Part shown: positions 50,621-59,660 of the stretch, piece by piece
Position numbering within the stretch: the first letter of the stretch is position 1
Layout of the letters: each line of letters starts with the position of its first letter
Origin: Natrinema salsiterrestre
Lineage (GTDB): Archaea; Halobacteriota; Halobacteria; Halobacteriales; Natrialbaceae
Direction: 5' to 3'
NCBI RefSeq assembly: GCF_029502005.1
Contig: NZ_JAMQOT010000013.1
Location: forward strand, 38,003-102,002
Length of the DNA stretch: 64,000 bases
Position numbers and translations under genes: made by a program
The notes under the pieces: model-generated
What the model saw: only the letters and a program-made list of their open reading frames with translations
What the model was told of the DNA's origin: nothing
Databases searched by the model: none

Positions 50621-53103
50621 GCATCGAATCGATCGACCCGGACGAGGTCGACGCCGCCGATATCCTCGGCTCGGCGATCGAACGCCGGGAGGATCCCGCG
50701 CTGATCACCGGCGATGCCGAGTACACCGACGATATTCAACGTCAGGACATGGTCCACATGGCGATCTGTCGGAGCCAGCACGGCCACGCGAAGCTCGAGG
50801 ATGTCGATACGAGCGCAGCCGAGGCGATGGACGGGGTCGTCACCGTCTACACTCACGACGACCTCCACCGTGAGGACACGCCGGGCGGCGGTTCGTACTC
50901 GCTGCCCGTCGGCTGGCTGCTCGACAGCCTCCGCGAGGTCGATCACCCGATACTGGCGGACGACAGGGTCAGATATCAGGGCGACGCGATCGCGGTCGTC
51001 GTCGCCGAGGATCGGTACCTCGCTCACGACGCGGTCGACGCCATCGACGTCGACTACGAGCGACTCGACGCCGTAACCGATCCGGTCGACGCCCTCGAGG
51101 ACGACACAGCCGAACTCCACGACGACGCCGAGGACAACGTCGCGTTCGACTGGGAGATCGGCGACGCCGAGCGGACCGACGAGGCGTTCGAATCGGCCGC
51201 ACACACCGCGAGCATCGACCTCGAGAACCAGTTGCTCATCCCGAACGCGATGGAACCGCGGGCCGCCGTCGCCGAGTACAGCCCCGGAACGGACGAGCTC
51301 GACGTGTTCATGACTTCCCAGAACCCGCACCTGCACCGCCTGCTCATGTCGGGGGTGATCGGGCATCCGGAACACAAACTGCGGATCAAGGCCCCGGAGG
51401 TCGGCGGCGGGTTCGGGAGCAAGATCCACCACTACGCCGACGAGGCCCTGGTCGCGTGGATCGCCAAGCACCTCGAGCGCCCGGTCAAGTGGACCGCCAC
51501 TCGCACGGAGACGTACAAGACCGACGCACAGGGCCGCGGCCATCGGACGACGGCCGACCTCGCGATGAACGAGTACGGCGACATCGTCGGTCTCCGCGTC
51601 GACACGACGGCGAACCTCGGCGCGTATCTCTCGACGTTCGCGCCCGCCGTTCCAACGTACCTCTACGGGACGTTGCTCTCGGGCCAGTACGACATCCCGG
51701 CCATCCACTGCTCGGTGACCGGCGCGTTCACGAACGTCCCGCCGGTCGACGCCTATCGGGGTGCCGGCCGTCCGGAGGCGTCGTTCGTGATCGAGCGACT
51801 GGCGAAGCTCGGTGCCGAAGAGATGGGGATGGATCCCGCAGCATTCCGGCGGCGGAACTTCGTCCCCGAGGACGCGTTCCCCTACGAAACCCAGGTCGCC
51901 GTCGTCTACGATAGCGGCGATTACGAGAAGACGCTCGATAAGGCCCTCGAGATGGCCGACTACGAGTCGTTCCGTGAGCGGCAGGAGCAGGCCCGCGAAG
52001 ACGGCCGATACCTCGGCGTCGGCTTCTCCTGTTACATCGAGGCCTGTGGGTTAGCGCCGTCGGAACTCGCCGGCCAGCTCGGCGCACAGGCCGGGCTCTG
52101 GGAGTCGAGTCTCGTCCGCTTCCACCCCTCCGGGACGGTGACGGCCTTCTGTGGCACGTCGGGTCACGGACAGGGGCACGCGACGACGTACGCACAGATC
52201 GTCGCGAACGAACTCGGCATCCCCTACGAGGACGTCGAGGTCGTCGAGGGCGACACGGACGAAATCCCGCACGGAATGGGGACGTACGGCTCCCGATCGG
52301 CGGCGGTCGGCGGGAGCTCGCTGGTCAAGAGTTCGCAGAAGCTCGTCGACAAGGCCCGGGAGATTGCGGCCCACCAGCTCGAGGCCGATCCGGCAGACAT
52401 CGAGTTCGAAGGCGGCGAGTTCCGGGTCACGGGTGCGCCCGACCGATCGATCGGGATCAAAGCGGTCGCCCAGCAGTCCTACCTCGCTCACGATATGCCC
52501 GAGGACATGGAACCCGGTCTCGAGGCAACGTCGTTCTACGATCCGGACAACTTCGTGTTCCCGTTCGGGACCCACGTCGCGGTCGTCGAGGTCGATCCGA
52601 AGTCGGGGGAGATCGAGTTCGATCAGTACGTCGCCGTCGACGACGTCGGCAACCAGATCAACCCCAAGATCGTCGAGGGGCAGGTCCACGGCGGCGTCGC
52701 CCAAGGTGTCGGCCAGGCGCTCTACGAGGGCGCGGAGTACGACTCGAACGCACAGCTCCTGACGGGATCGATGCAGGACTACGCCGTCCCCAAGGCGATG
52801 CACATCCCGGAGATGGAAACGGGTTCGACCGTCACCGAGAGTCCGCACAATCCGCTCGGCGTCAAAGGAGTCGGCGAGGCCGGGACGATCGCGGCCCCGC
52901 AGGCCGTCGTGAACGCGGTCGTGGACGCCCTCGAGCCGTTCGACGTCGACCACGTCGAGATGCCGATGACGGCCGAACGGATCTGGAACGCCGTCGACGG
53001 ACGAACCGAACCCGACGCCGAAACCGAGACGCCGGCCGCTGCCGCGGACGGCGGGACGGACGACCCCGACACCGCTGCCGACGGCACCGGAGGTGATTCG
53101 TAA
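50617..53103 (+). CDS. coxL: Molybdenum hydroxylase large subunit, form II CoxL-like
   Basis: This 828-residue catalytic subunit binds Mo-molybdopterin cytosine dinucleotide. The active-site loop reads AYRGAGR (residues 379-385), characteristic of form II CoxL-like enzymes, not the AYXCSFR of true CO dehydrogenase, so CO is unlikely to be the main substrate. The active-site Glu is in GVKGVGEAGTIAAPQ, and VGGGFGSKIHHYADE is the Mo-binding loop. The last 45 residues are an acidic tail. Possible substrates are aldehydes, purines or other heterocycles. It overlaps coxS and coxM by four and one bases. Confidence 0.95.
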   Translation: MSIESIDPDEVDAADILGSAIERREDPALITGDAEYTDDIQRQDMVHMAICRSQHGHAKLEDVDTSAAEAMDGVVTVYTHDDLHREDTPGGGSYSLPVGWLLDSLREVDHPILADDRVRYQGDAIAVVVAEDRYLAHDAVDAIDVDYERLDAVTDPVDALEDDTAELHDDAEDNVAFDWEIGDAERTDEAFESAAHTASIDLENQLLIPNAMEPRAAVAEYSPGTDELDVFMTSQNPHLHRLLMSGVIGHPEHKLRIKAPEVGGGFGSKIHHYADEALVAWIAKHLERPVKWTATRTETYKTDAQGRGHRTTADLAMNEYGDIVGLRVDTTANLGAYLSTFAPAVPTYLYGTLLSGQYDIPAIHCSVTGAFTNVPPVDAYRGAGRPEASFVIERLAKLGAEEMGMDPAAFRRRNFVPEDAFPYETQVAVVYDSGDYEKTLDKALEMADYESFRERQEQAREDGRYLGVGFSCYIEACGLAPSELAGQLGAQAGLWESSLVRFHPSGTVTAFCGTSGHGQGHATTYAQIVANELGIPYEDVEVVEGDTDEIPHGMGTYGSRSAAVGGSSLVKSSQKLVDKAREIAAHQLEADPADIEFEGGEFRVTGAPDRSIGIKAVAQQSYLAHDMPEDMEPGLEATSFYDPDNFVFPFGTHVAVVEVDPKSGEIEFDQYVAVDDVGNQINPKIVEGQVHGGVAQGVGQALYEGAEYDSNAQLLTGSMQDYAVPKAMHIPEMETGSTVTESPHNPLGVKGVGEAGTIAAPQAVVNAVVDALEPFDVDHVEMPMTAERIWNAVDGRTEPDAETETPAAAADGGTDDPDTAADGTGGDS

Positions 53104-53993
53104 TGTACCCCGACGAGTTCGACTACTACGAGGCGACGACGATCGAGGAAGCGATCGACCTGCTCGAGGACAACGCGATGGAAGAGACGGAGCTGCTGGC
53201 CGGCGGTCACAGTCTGCTCCCGGCGATGAAGACCGGGCTCTCGAGCCCGGACGTGCTGATCGACATCGGCGAGGTCGACGCGCTCCACGGGGTTGCCGTC
53301 GACGACGAGACGCTCGAGATCGGCGCGATGAATCGCTACAGTGACGTCCTCGGATCCGAGGACGCCCGTGAACACGCGCCGGCGCTGACCGCGGCGATCG
53401 AGCGGGTTGGCGATCGACAGGTTCGCAACCGGGGCACGATCGGCGGTAATCTCGCGCACGCGGATCCGGCCTCTGATCTTCCCGGCGCCGCGCTGGTCTC
53501 CGATGCGACGTTGGTCGTGCAGGGCCCCGACGGCGAGCGGTCTATCCCCGCTGACGAGTTCTATTACGGGATGTACGCCACGGATCTCGGCCCCGCCGAG
53601 ATACTCACCAAAATCGAAGTTCCCTCGGCGGCTGACGCCGTCGGGACCTACGCGAAGAAGCCGAGTCCGTCTTCGGGGTACGCGATGGTCGGCGTCGCGG
53701 CCCTGCTGACGGTCGACGACGGAACCGTCGAGTCGGCCAGAATCGGCGCGAACGGCGCGATGGATCACGGAGTCCGGCTCGATCCGGTCGAAGAGGCCTT
53801 GGTCGGCGAATCGCTCGACGAGGAGACGATCGCGACGGCTGCGGGCCACGCGACCGACGAGCTCGATACGGCGCTCATGATGGACGATCTGCAGGCGTCG
53901 GGCGAGTTCCGCGCACAGCTGCTCGAGGTGTACACCGAGCGCGCCCTCGAAGCGGCGGTCGATCGGGCCGCTGCGCCCGCGGCTGCGGACTGA
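53103..53993 (+). CDS. coxM: Molybdenum hydroxylase FAD-binding subunit (CoxM)
   Basis: This 296-residue FAD subunit has the FAD motifs LLAGGHSLLPAMK (residues 34-46) and TIGGNLAHADPASDLPG (around 117-133), followed by the C-terminal CO_deh_flav_C domain with YAMVGVAALLTVDDG. It accepts electrons from CoxS and passes them to an external acceptor, probably a quinone. The first base of its ATG overlaps the stop of coxL (TAATG). Confidence 0.95.
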   Translation: MYPDEFDYYEATTIEEAIDLLEDNAMEETELLAGGHSLLPAMKTGLSSPDVLIDIGEVDALHGVAVDDETLEIGAMNRYSDVLGSEDAREHAPALTAAIERVGDRQVRNRGTIGGNLAHADPASDLPGAALVSDATLVVQGPDGERSIPADEFYYGMYATDLGPAEILTKIEVPSAADAVGTYAKKPSPSSGYAMVGVAALLTVDDGTVESARIGANGAMDHGVRLDPVEEALVGESLDEETIATAAGHATDELDTALMMDDLQASGEFRAQLLEVYTERALEAAVDRAAAPAAAD

Positions 53994-54070
53994 CCGAGCG
54001 TGAACGGAAACGAGAACGTGCTTCGCAACGGATCGAACGTCGAACGAACCGGCGAATCCACCCTATCTAC

Positions 54071-54985
54071 ATGACGGACGAACCGCCTGCGACGTTCGCG
54101 GACCTGACGGAGTCCGACGTCCGCTCCGCTCTCGAGGCGGAGGACTACGTCGCCGAGGACGAAATCGTGACCACCCTACTCCTGGCGTTGCGGCTGGGAA
54201 AGCCGCTACTGATCGAGGGGGAGCCGGGCGCCGGGAAGACGGAACTCGCCAAGGTGCTTGCGTCGAGCCTCGGGAGCGAACTGATGCGGCTGCAGTGTTA
54301 CGAGGGCCTGACCGCCGAACACGCGCTCTACGAGTGGAACTACACGAAGCAGTTACTCGCGGTTCAGAGCGGTGACGATCCCGAATCGTCGGTATTTGCC
54401 GAGGAGTACCTGCTGGAACGACCGCTGCTAAGAGCGCTCCGCAGCGACGACGATCGGCCACCGGTCCTGCTGATCGACGAGGTCGACCGCGCCGACGACG
54501 AGTTCGAGGCGCTGTTGCTCGAAGTGCTCTCTGACTTTCAGGTGTCGGTCCCGGAACTGGGGACGATCTCGGCCGACCGGCCGCCGATCGTGATCGTCAC
54601 GTCCAACCAGACGCGAGCGTTGAGCGACGCTCTCAAGCGCCGCTGTCTGTACCTGTACGTCGAACCACCGTCCCTCGAGAAGGAGACTGCCATTCTCCGC
54701 CGGAAGGTGCCCCAACTGGACGATACCGTCGCGGCGGACCTCTGCGCGATCGCCGCTCGACTCCGCGAGGAACCGCTGCGAAAACCGCCCGGCGCGGCCG
54801 AAACCATCGACTGGGCTCGAGCGATCGCCTCGCTGCGCGACGACGGCGACGGAGCGCTCGAGCCGAAAACGATCCGAAACACGCTCGGCTGTCTGCTGAA
54901 AGCGGGTGAGGACGTCAAACGAGTCGACGACGCCCTCATGACGGAACTGCTCGAGGCCGCCGAGCGAGCGGGGGGTGAAGCGTGA
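54071..54985 (+). CDS. coxD: CoxD-like MoxR AAA+ ATPase
   Basis: This 304-residue MoxR-type AAA+ ATPase has Walker A GEPGAGKTELAK (about residues 49-60), Walker B VLLIDEVDRADDEFE and sensor TSNQTRALSDALKRRCLYLYV. CoxD works with the vWA protein CoxE to insert sulfur or copper into the Mo centre of the hydroxylase in bacteria. It is 77 bases downstream of coxM and overlaps coxE by four bases. Confidence 0.9.
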   Translation: MTDEPPATFADLTESDVRSALEAEDYVAEDEIVTTLLLALRLGKPLLIEGEPGAGKTELAKVLASSLGSELMRLQCYEGLTAEHALYEWNYTKQLLAVQSGDDPESSVFAEEYLLERPLLRALRSDDDRPPVLLIDEVDRADDEFEALLLEVLSDFQVSVPELGTISADRPPIVIVTSNQTRALSDALKRRCLYLYVEPPSLEKETAILRRKVPQLDDTVAADLCAIAARLREEPLRKPPGAAETIDWARAIASLRDDGDGALEPKTIRNTLGCLLKAGEDVKRVDDALMTELLEAAERAGGEA

Positions 54986-56292
54986 GCGATCGTGGGGACG
55001 ACGCCGGCGCGGACGTCCACGACCACGTCCGGACGGAGCTCGTCAGATTCGTCCGTGAACTCCGCCGCAGCGGTGCGGCCGTCCCGGCCAACGCCGGAAC
55101 GACCGCCGCCAGATCGATCGCCGAGATCGGACTCGAGGATCGCAGCCGCGTTCGAACGGCGTTGCGAGCCAGTCTCCTCACCGACAGCGGGGATTTCGAA
55201 GTGTTCGACCGGTTGTTCGAGATATTCTGGCGTCGGCTCACGGCGGGTTCCCAGGACGGACGACCGTCCGCTCCGATCGACGACGGACTCGAACCGGCTC
55301 TCGATTCGCCTGATGCCCCCGACCCGGACGACAACGGCGAGAACGCATCCGGCGATCCCGAGGACGGTGATCGCGTTACGGGACGTTCGCTCGCAGAATC
55401 GTTTGCAGCGGCGGTTTCCGACGCCGCAGAAGTCGGCGGGAGCGGGGCAGCGACGGCACTGTACAGCCCGTCGGGATCGGCCGAGACGGTCGACGGACGA
55501 CTCCCGACCGATTCGAGCGGTCTCGCAACGCCGTTTCGCGACCTGACTCGAGCGCTCGGGCAGTTGCAGGGGCGACGGTTCCAGTCGGGTACCGACCGCG
55601 CCGACATCCGGCGGGCGCTCCGCGCGAGCGTGAGTACCGGTGGAACTGTCCTCTCGGTCCCGAAACGCGATCGCCGACGGACCGCAGTCCGCGCGGTACT
55701 GTTGGTCGACGTGAGCCGGTCCGTTCTCGACACCGTCGATCGCGGATTCCTGATAGAGTTCCTCCGCCGGGCCCGTCGCGACTGGCGGGACGCTCGGGTG
55801 TTCTTTTTCGACGAAGCACTCAGGGAGGTGACTGACTCCCTCGACGCGGAGTCGGCGACGACGGCGTTCGAAGCGCTCGAGGCCGCTGAAGCCGCCTGGG
55901 GCGGCGGAACACGAATCGGACGCTCGTTCGAGCAGCTTCGCGAGACGGCACCGGAGACCGTCGATCGACGCACGGTCGTGTTCGTCGTCAGCGACGGCCT
56001 CGAGCGGGGTGACATCGACGTCCTCGAACGCGGACTCTCGTGGATCGATCGCCGGGCCGAGCGGGTGCTGTGGTTAAATCCGCTGGCGACGGCCCCGTCC
56101 TACGAACCGACCGCTCGAGGAATGGCCACAGCGGTTCCGTATCTCGACGGCCTGTTCCCGTTCGCTGGCCCGGACGACGTCGCCGAACTGGCGCGACAAC
56201 TCCGACAGCATGGGGCGAGCAGACGGATCGGCTACGAATTCGACGCGCGGTCGAATCGGCAGACGACTACCCGAACGACGAATCAACCATGA
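54982..56292 (+). CDS. coxE: CoxE-like von Willebrand A domain protein
   Basis: This 436-residue protein has a C-terminal vWA domain with MIDAS residues in AVLLVDVSRSVLD (D-x-S-x-S, residue ~243), and later RTVVFVVSDGLERGD. The N-terminal 140 residues are helical and the middle is acidic and disordered. It interacts with MoxR ATPases as a maturation chaperone. It overlaps coxD at the start and the XdhC-family gene at the end. Confidence 0.85.
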   Translation: MSDRGDDAGADVHDHVRTELVRFVRELRRSGAAVPANAGTTAARSIAEIGLEDRSRVRTALRASLLTDSGDFEVFDRLFEIFWRRLTAGSQDGRPSAPIDDGLEPALDSPDAPDPDDNGENASGDPEDGDRVTGRSLAESFAAAVSDAAEVGGSGAATALYSPSGSAETVDGRLPTDSSGLATPFRDLTRALGQLQGRRFQSGTDRADIRRALRASVSTGGTVLSVPKRDRRRTAVRAVLLVDVSRSVLDTVDRGFLIEFLRRARRDWRDARVFFFDEALREVTDSLDAESATTAFEALEAAEAAWGGGTRIGRSFEQLRETAPETVDRRTVVFVVSDGLERGDIDVLERGLSWIDRRAERVLWLNPLATAPSYEPTARGMATAVPYLDGLFPFAGPDDVAELARQLRQHGASRRIGYEFDARSNRQTTTRTTNQP

Positions 56293-57440
56293 GTACGAGC
56301 GACTGGAGTCTCCCGGAAACGGACGTGTTCGATCGAATACGAACGACACTCGACGACGAGACGGCAGCCGTCTTGGCGACGGTGATCGCTGTCGACGAGA
56401 GCGCGTACCGTCGCCCGGGTGCAAAGATGCTCATCCGTCCCGACGGCGGCGGAGCGGGAAGCATTACGGCGGGGTGTCTGGAAGACGAAGTCCGCGCTCT
56501 GGCTGCCGACGTACTGGCCGACGGTTCCCCGCGCGTCGAGACGTGGGATCTGACCGGCGATGACGACGTCTGGGGTCTCGGAATCGGCTGTAACGGCGTG
56601 ATAACGGTCCTGCTGGAGCGGCTCGACGAGTCGTATCGACCGGTCGTCGACGCTCGACGCGCCAGTAACCCGATCGGTGTCGCCACCGTCGTCAGCGACG
56701 AGACCGAGATCGACATCGCGGTCGGTAATCGGACGTACTACGCACCGGACGACGGATTCGCCGACGACACTGATTTCCCAGCGGCGGTGATCGACGAACT
56801 CGAGGATCCGACGCGAACGCTCGTCGCGACCGGGAAGAGCGAGACGCTGACCGTCGAGACGGACGCCGGACGCGTCGAGGTATTCGTGGACGGGGTGCGG
56901 CCGCCGCCGGAGCTCGTCGTATTCGGATCCGGTCACGACGTCGAACCAGTCGTCGAGCTGGCGAACCGCGTCGACTTCCGCGTAACGGTCGTCTCGTTTC
57001 GCGGCGGCCGCGCGGACGACGATCGGTTCCCCCGGGCTGACGGCGTCGTTTCGGCGTCGCCGCGGGAGATACCGGATCTCCGAGAGTGGGATACGGACAC
57101 GTACGCGGTAGTGATGAGCCACAACTTCCTCGACGATCGCCTCGCTCTGGAACAGTTGCTGGAGACTCCGACCGAGTACATCGGACTAATGGGGCCACAG
57201 AAGCGGTTCGAAGAAATGTGCGAGGATTTCGCCGAAGAGAACCGCCCGATCACCGACGCGGAACTCGAGCGGATCTACACGCCGATCGGTTTGAGCCTCG
57301 GCGGAGACGCGCCGTACCAGATCGCGCTCAGTATCGTCGCGGAGGTCCTCGCGGTCGCTAACGAGCGAACACCGCAACACCTCAGCCGACGAGGGGGTCC
57401 GATCCACGACCGCGCGGAAACGGAAACGAAAACGGACTGA
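56289..57440 (+). CDS. XdhC/CoxF-family Mo-cofactor maturation protein
   Basis: This 383-residue XdhC/CoxI-type protein has an N-terminal domain with AVLATVIAVDESAYRRPGAKMLIRPDG and GSITAGCLEDEV containing the conserved Cys for sulfide transfer, and a C-terminal Rossmann domain (ELVVFGSGHDVEPVVELANR) closing with YIGLMGPQKRFEEMCEDFA. XdhC delivers the equatorial sulfur ligand to the Mo cofactor of the hydroxylase. It starts at ATG 56289, overlapping coxE's stop; an open frame before it is the antisense/off-frame part of coxE. Confidence 0.9.
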   Translation: MSTSDWSLPETDVFDRIRTTLDDETAAVLATVIAVDESAYRRPGAKMLIRPDGGGAGSITAGCLEDEVRALAADVLADGSPRVETWDLTGDDDVWGLGIGCNGVITVLLERLDESYRPVVDARRASNPIGVATVVSDETEIDIAVGNRTYYAPDDGFADDTDFPAAVIDELEDPTRTLVATGKSETLTVETDAGRVEVFVDGVRPPPELVVFGSGHDVEPVVELANRVDFRVTVVSFRGGRADDDRFPRADGVVSASPREIPDLREWDTDTYAVVMSHNFLDDRLALEQLLETPTEYIGLMGPQKRFEEMCEDFAEENRPITDAELERIYTPIGLSLGGDAPYQIALSIVAEVLAVANERTPQHLSRRGGPIHDRAETETKTD

Positions 57441-57441
57441 T

Positions 57442-57672
57442 ATGGATCGAAACGATTCTGGAGACGCCGACGAATCTGACGATCGAACGGGAACCATGCT
57501 CGCTCGAGCGTGGGTTATCGCCGCGAACTTTCGGACTCCCGTCGACTATGGCATTCCGACTGCGCCATCATTCCCCGCGGAACGTCGCACTGACGGTACG
57601 CTGGCGTTGATCGAGCCCGATGACTCGAGACTGGTGATGACCGTCGGGGAGACGGTCTCTGTTCGACGGTAG
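57442..57672 (+). CDS. Small hypothetical protein at the end of the cox operon
   Basis: This 76-residue protein starts one base after the XdhC gene stop. It has an acidic disordered N-terminus, then TMLARAWVIAANFRTPVDYG and PDDSRLVMTVGETVSVRR, possibly a small beta-domain. The function is unknown; it is the last gene of the operon, followed by about 300 bases of intergenic sequence. Confidence 0.6.
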   Translation: MDRNDSGDADESDDRTGTMLARAWVIAANFRTPVDYGIPTAPSFPAERRTDGTLALIEPDDSRLVMTVGETVSVRR

Positions 57673-57973
57673 CCTCATGCGTCGGAGCGAGACGCTTCGT
57701 ATCATTTCGCATCGTTCGTTTTCGCGGCCGATCAGATAGATCCCGCCCCCATTCTCCTCTGATCGAATTCGTTTCTCTCGATCTCTGATACCGTCTACTA
57801 GCGATAGATAGTTACCTCTATTTCAGGATTGTCCGCACTGCGCGACTTTCGAAACCGATTTCGGTTACTTCGGACGAGCAAGTATGGATAGCATTATTGG
57901 AGGTTTATTCATTGGTCTACGTACAGCGGTGCCGTTCGGATACCGTACGAATTAGTCCGCTGTGAGTATACTC
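57673..57973. other. Intergenic region before the aldehyde dehydrogenase
   Basis: About 300 bases, with AT-rich patches near 57790-57830 and 57885-57912 (GCATTATTGG, TTATTCATTG). No gene or repeat is recognised. It probably carries the promoter of the aldehyde dehydrogenase gene and the terminator of the cox operon. Confidence 0.4.
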
Positions 57974-59422
57974 ATGACTATCGAAACGAAAGAACGCTAT
58001 CGGCTGTTTATCGACGGCGAGTTCGTAGCGGCATCGACTGGCGAATCGAGCACGACCACGGATCCGGCGACTGGTGACTCCATCGCTCAGTTCGCGGCGG
58101 CGACCAGCACGGACGTCGATCGGGCGGTCGAGGCCGCTCGTGACTCGCTTTCCGGTTGGCAAGCGAAATCTCCCGTCGAACGCGGGCGAATCATCCATCA
58201 GGTCGCGGACGTCCTTCGAGACCACGCCGAGGACCTCGCCCGAATCGAAAGTCTCGATCAGGGGAAGCCCCTCAGTCAGGCGCGCAGCGACGTCGACGAC
58301 GCGGTCCGTTACTTCGAGTATTACGCGGGCGTCGCCGACAAGCTCGAGGGAAAGAGCGTCCCGAGAGGGGCGGAGACGCTCGACATGACCACCCGCGAAC
58401 CCTACGGAGTCAGCGGGCAGATCGTCCCGTGGAACTTTCCGCTGAGTATCGCCGCTCGCGGAGTAGCACCCGCACTCGTGGCCGGGAACACGGTCGTGGT
58501 GAAACCGGCACCGACGACGCCGCTGTCGGCACTCCACTTCGCCGAACTCTGTCGGGAAGCGGGCGTTCCGGACGGCGTCGTTAACGTCGTGACCGGCGGC
58601 GCGGAACCGGGCGCAGCACTGTCGTCGCACGACGACATCGACCAGCTCACGTTCACGGGAAGCGTCCCCACGGGCGAGGCGGTGATGAAATCCGCTGCCG
58701 AAACGATCACGCCCGTAACGCTCGAGTTGGGCGGCAAGAACCCTGCGATCGTAATGCCCGATGCCGATCTCGACGAAGCAGCGTTCTGGGTCGCAACCGG
58801 GATCTTCACGAACGCCGGGCAGATCTGTTCGGCGGCCGATCGAGCCCTCGTTCACGAGTCGATCTACGACGAGTTCGTCGACCGGCTCGTCGACCGAGCG
58901 GAATCGTACGCAATCGGCTCCGGAACAGAGGATCCGGATATGGGACCGCTCAACCACGACGACCACTTCGAGACCGTACTGGAATACATCGATACCGGCG
59001 TGACCGAAGGGGCTACCCTCGAGACCGGCGGCGAACCGCTCGATCGAGACGGCTATTTCCTTCCGCCGACGGTCTTCACCGACGTCGAACCCGAGATGCG
59101 GATCGCTCAGGAGGAAATCTTCGGTCCCGTTCTTACGGTGATTCCGTTCTCCGATCGCGAGGAGGCGATCGACATCGCAAACGACGTCGAGTACGGACTC
59201 ACCGGTGGGGTATTCTCTCGAGACATCAAGCAGGCGTTGCGACTGGCTCGTGATATCGACGCGGGGAGCGTCTACGTGAACGAGTGGTTCGGCGGTTCGA
59301 TCGAAACGCCGTTCGGCGGGATGAAACAGAGCGGAATCGGTCGTGAGAAGGGACTCGAAGCGCTCGAATCGTACCTACAGACGAAAAACATCTCGGTGAA
59401 TTTAGACGAGAAGCCGCGGTGA
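57974..59422 (+). CDS. NAD(P)-dependent aldehyde dehydrogenase
   Basis: This 482-residue ALDH-superfamily enzyme has catalytic Cys285 in NAGQICSAADRAL, general base Glu251 in LELGGKNPAIV, Asn in IVPWNFPLSIA and Rossmann glycine loop FTGSVPTGEAV. It oxidises an aldehyde to a carboxylate with NAD(P)+ in the cytosol. The substrate class is uncertain (glycolaldehyde, betaine or succinate-semialdehyde types look similar by eye). The start at 57974 is preferred over GTG 57962. Its place after the cox operon suggests a shared aldehyde pathway (inference). Confidence 0.9.
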   Translation: MTIETKERYRLFIDGEFVAASTGESSTTTDPATGDSIAQFAAATSTDVDRAVEAARDSLSGWQAKSPVERGRIIHQVADVLRDHAEDLARIESLDQGKPLSQARSDVDDAVRYFEYYAGVADKLEGKSVPRGAETLDMTTREPYGVSGQIVPWNFPLSIAARGVAPALVAGNTVVVKPAPTTPLSALHFAELCREAGVPDGVVNVVTGGAEPGAALSSHDDIDQLTFTGSVPTGEAVMKSAAETITPVTLELGGKNPAIVMPDADLDEAAFWVATGIFTNAGQICSAADRALVHESIYDEFVDRLVDRAESYAIGSGTEDPDMGPLNHDDHFETVLEYIDTGVTEGATLETGGEPLDRDGYFLPPTVFTDVEPEMRIAQEEIFGPVLTVIPFSDREEAIDIANDVEYGLTGGVFSRDIKQALRLARDIDAGSVYVNEWFGGSIETPFGGMKQSGIGREKGLEALESYLQTKNISVNLDEKPR

Positions 59423-59660
59423 ACGGCGTCATCGCGTCCACTCGTCGTGGATTCCCTCGTTGATGCACCGGCCACACCACGCAGAGATATAGCGGTAGGT
59501 GGGTTTTGTACGGTCTTTCACTTGAGTCCGGAGGAAAAGACCGGCATTCAGTGGGAGATCTCCTCGATTTCCTCGTGTCCCTCTCAGACGGGTAACTCAC
59601 AGGTCATGCGAGAGATCGCTCCGGACGCGAGAACAAGTGTTGAGCGAGCACCGAACGACG

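Noticed and set aside
50455..51708. A 417-residue frame on the minus strand
   Set aside because: Antisense to coxL and coxS, which are clearly real; the translated sequence is a Val/Asp/Arg-rich shadow.
50617..53103. Annotation as true aerobic CO dehydrogenase (form I)
   Set aside because: The active-site loop is AYRGAGR, not AYXCSFR, so form II is the better call.
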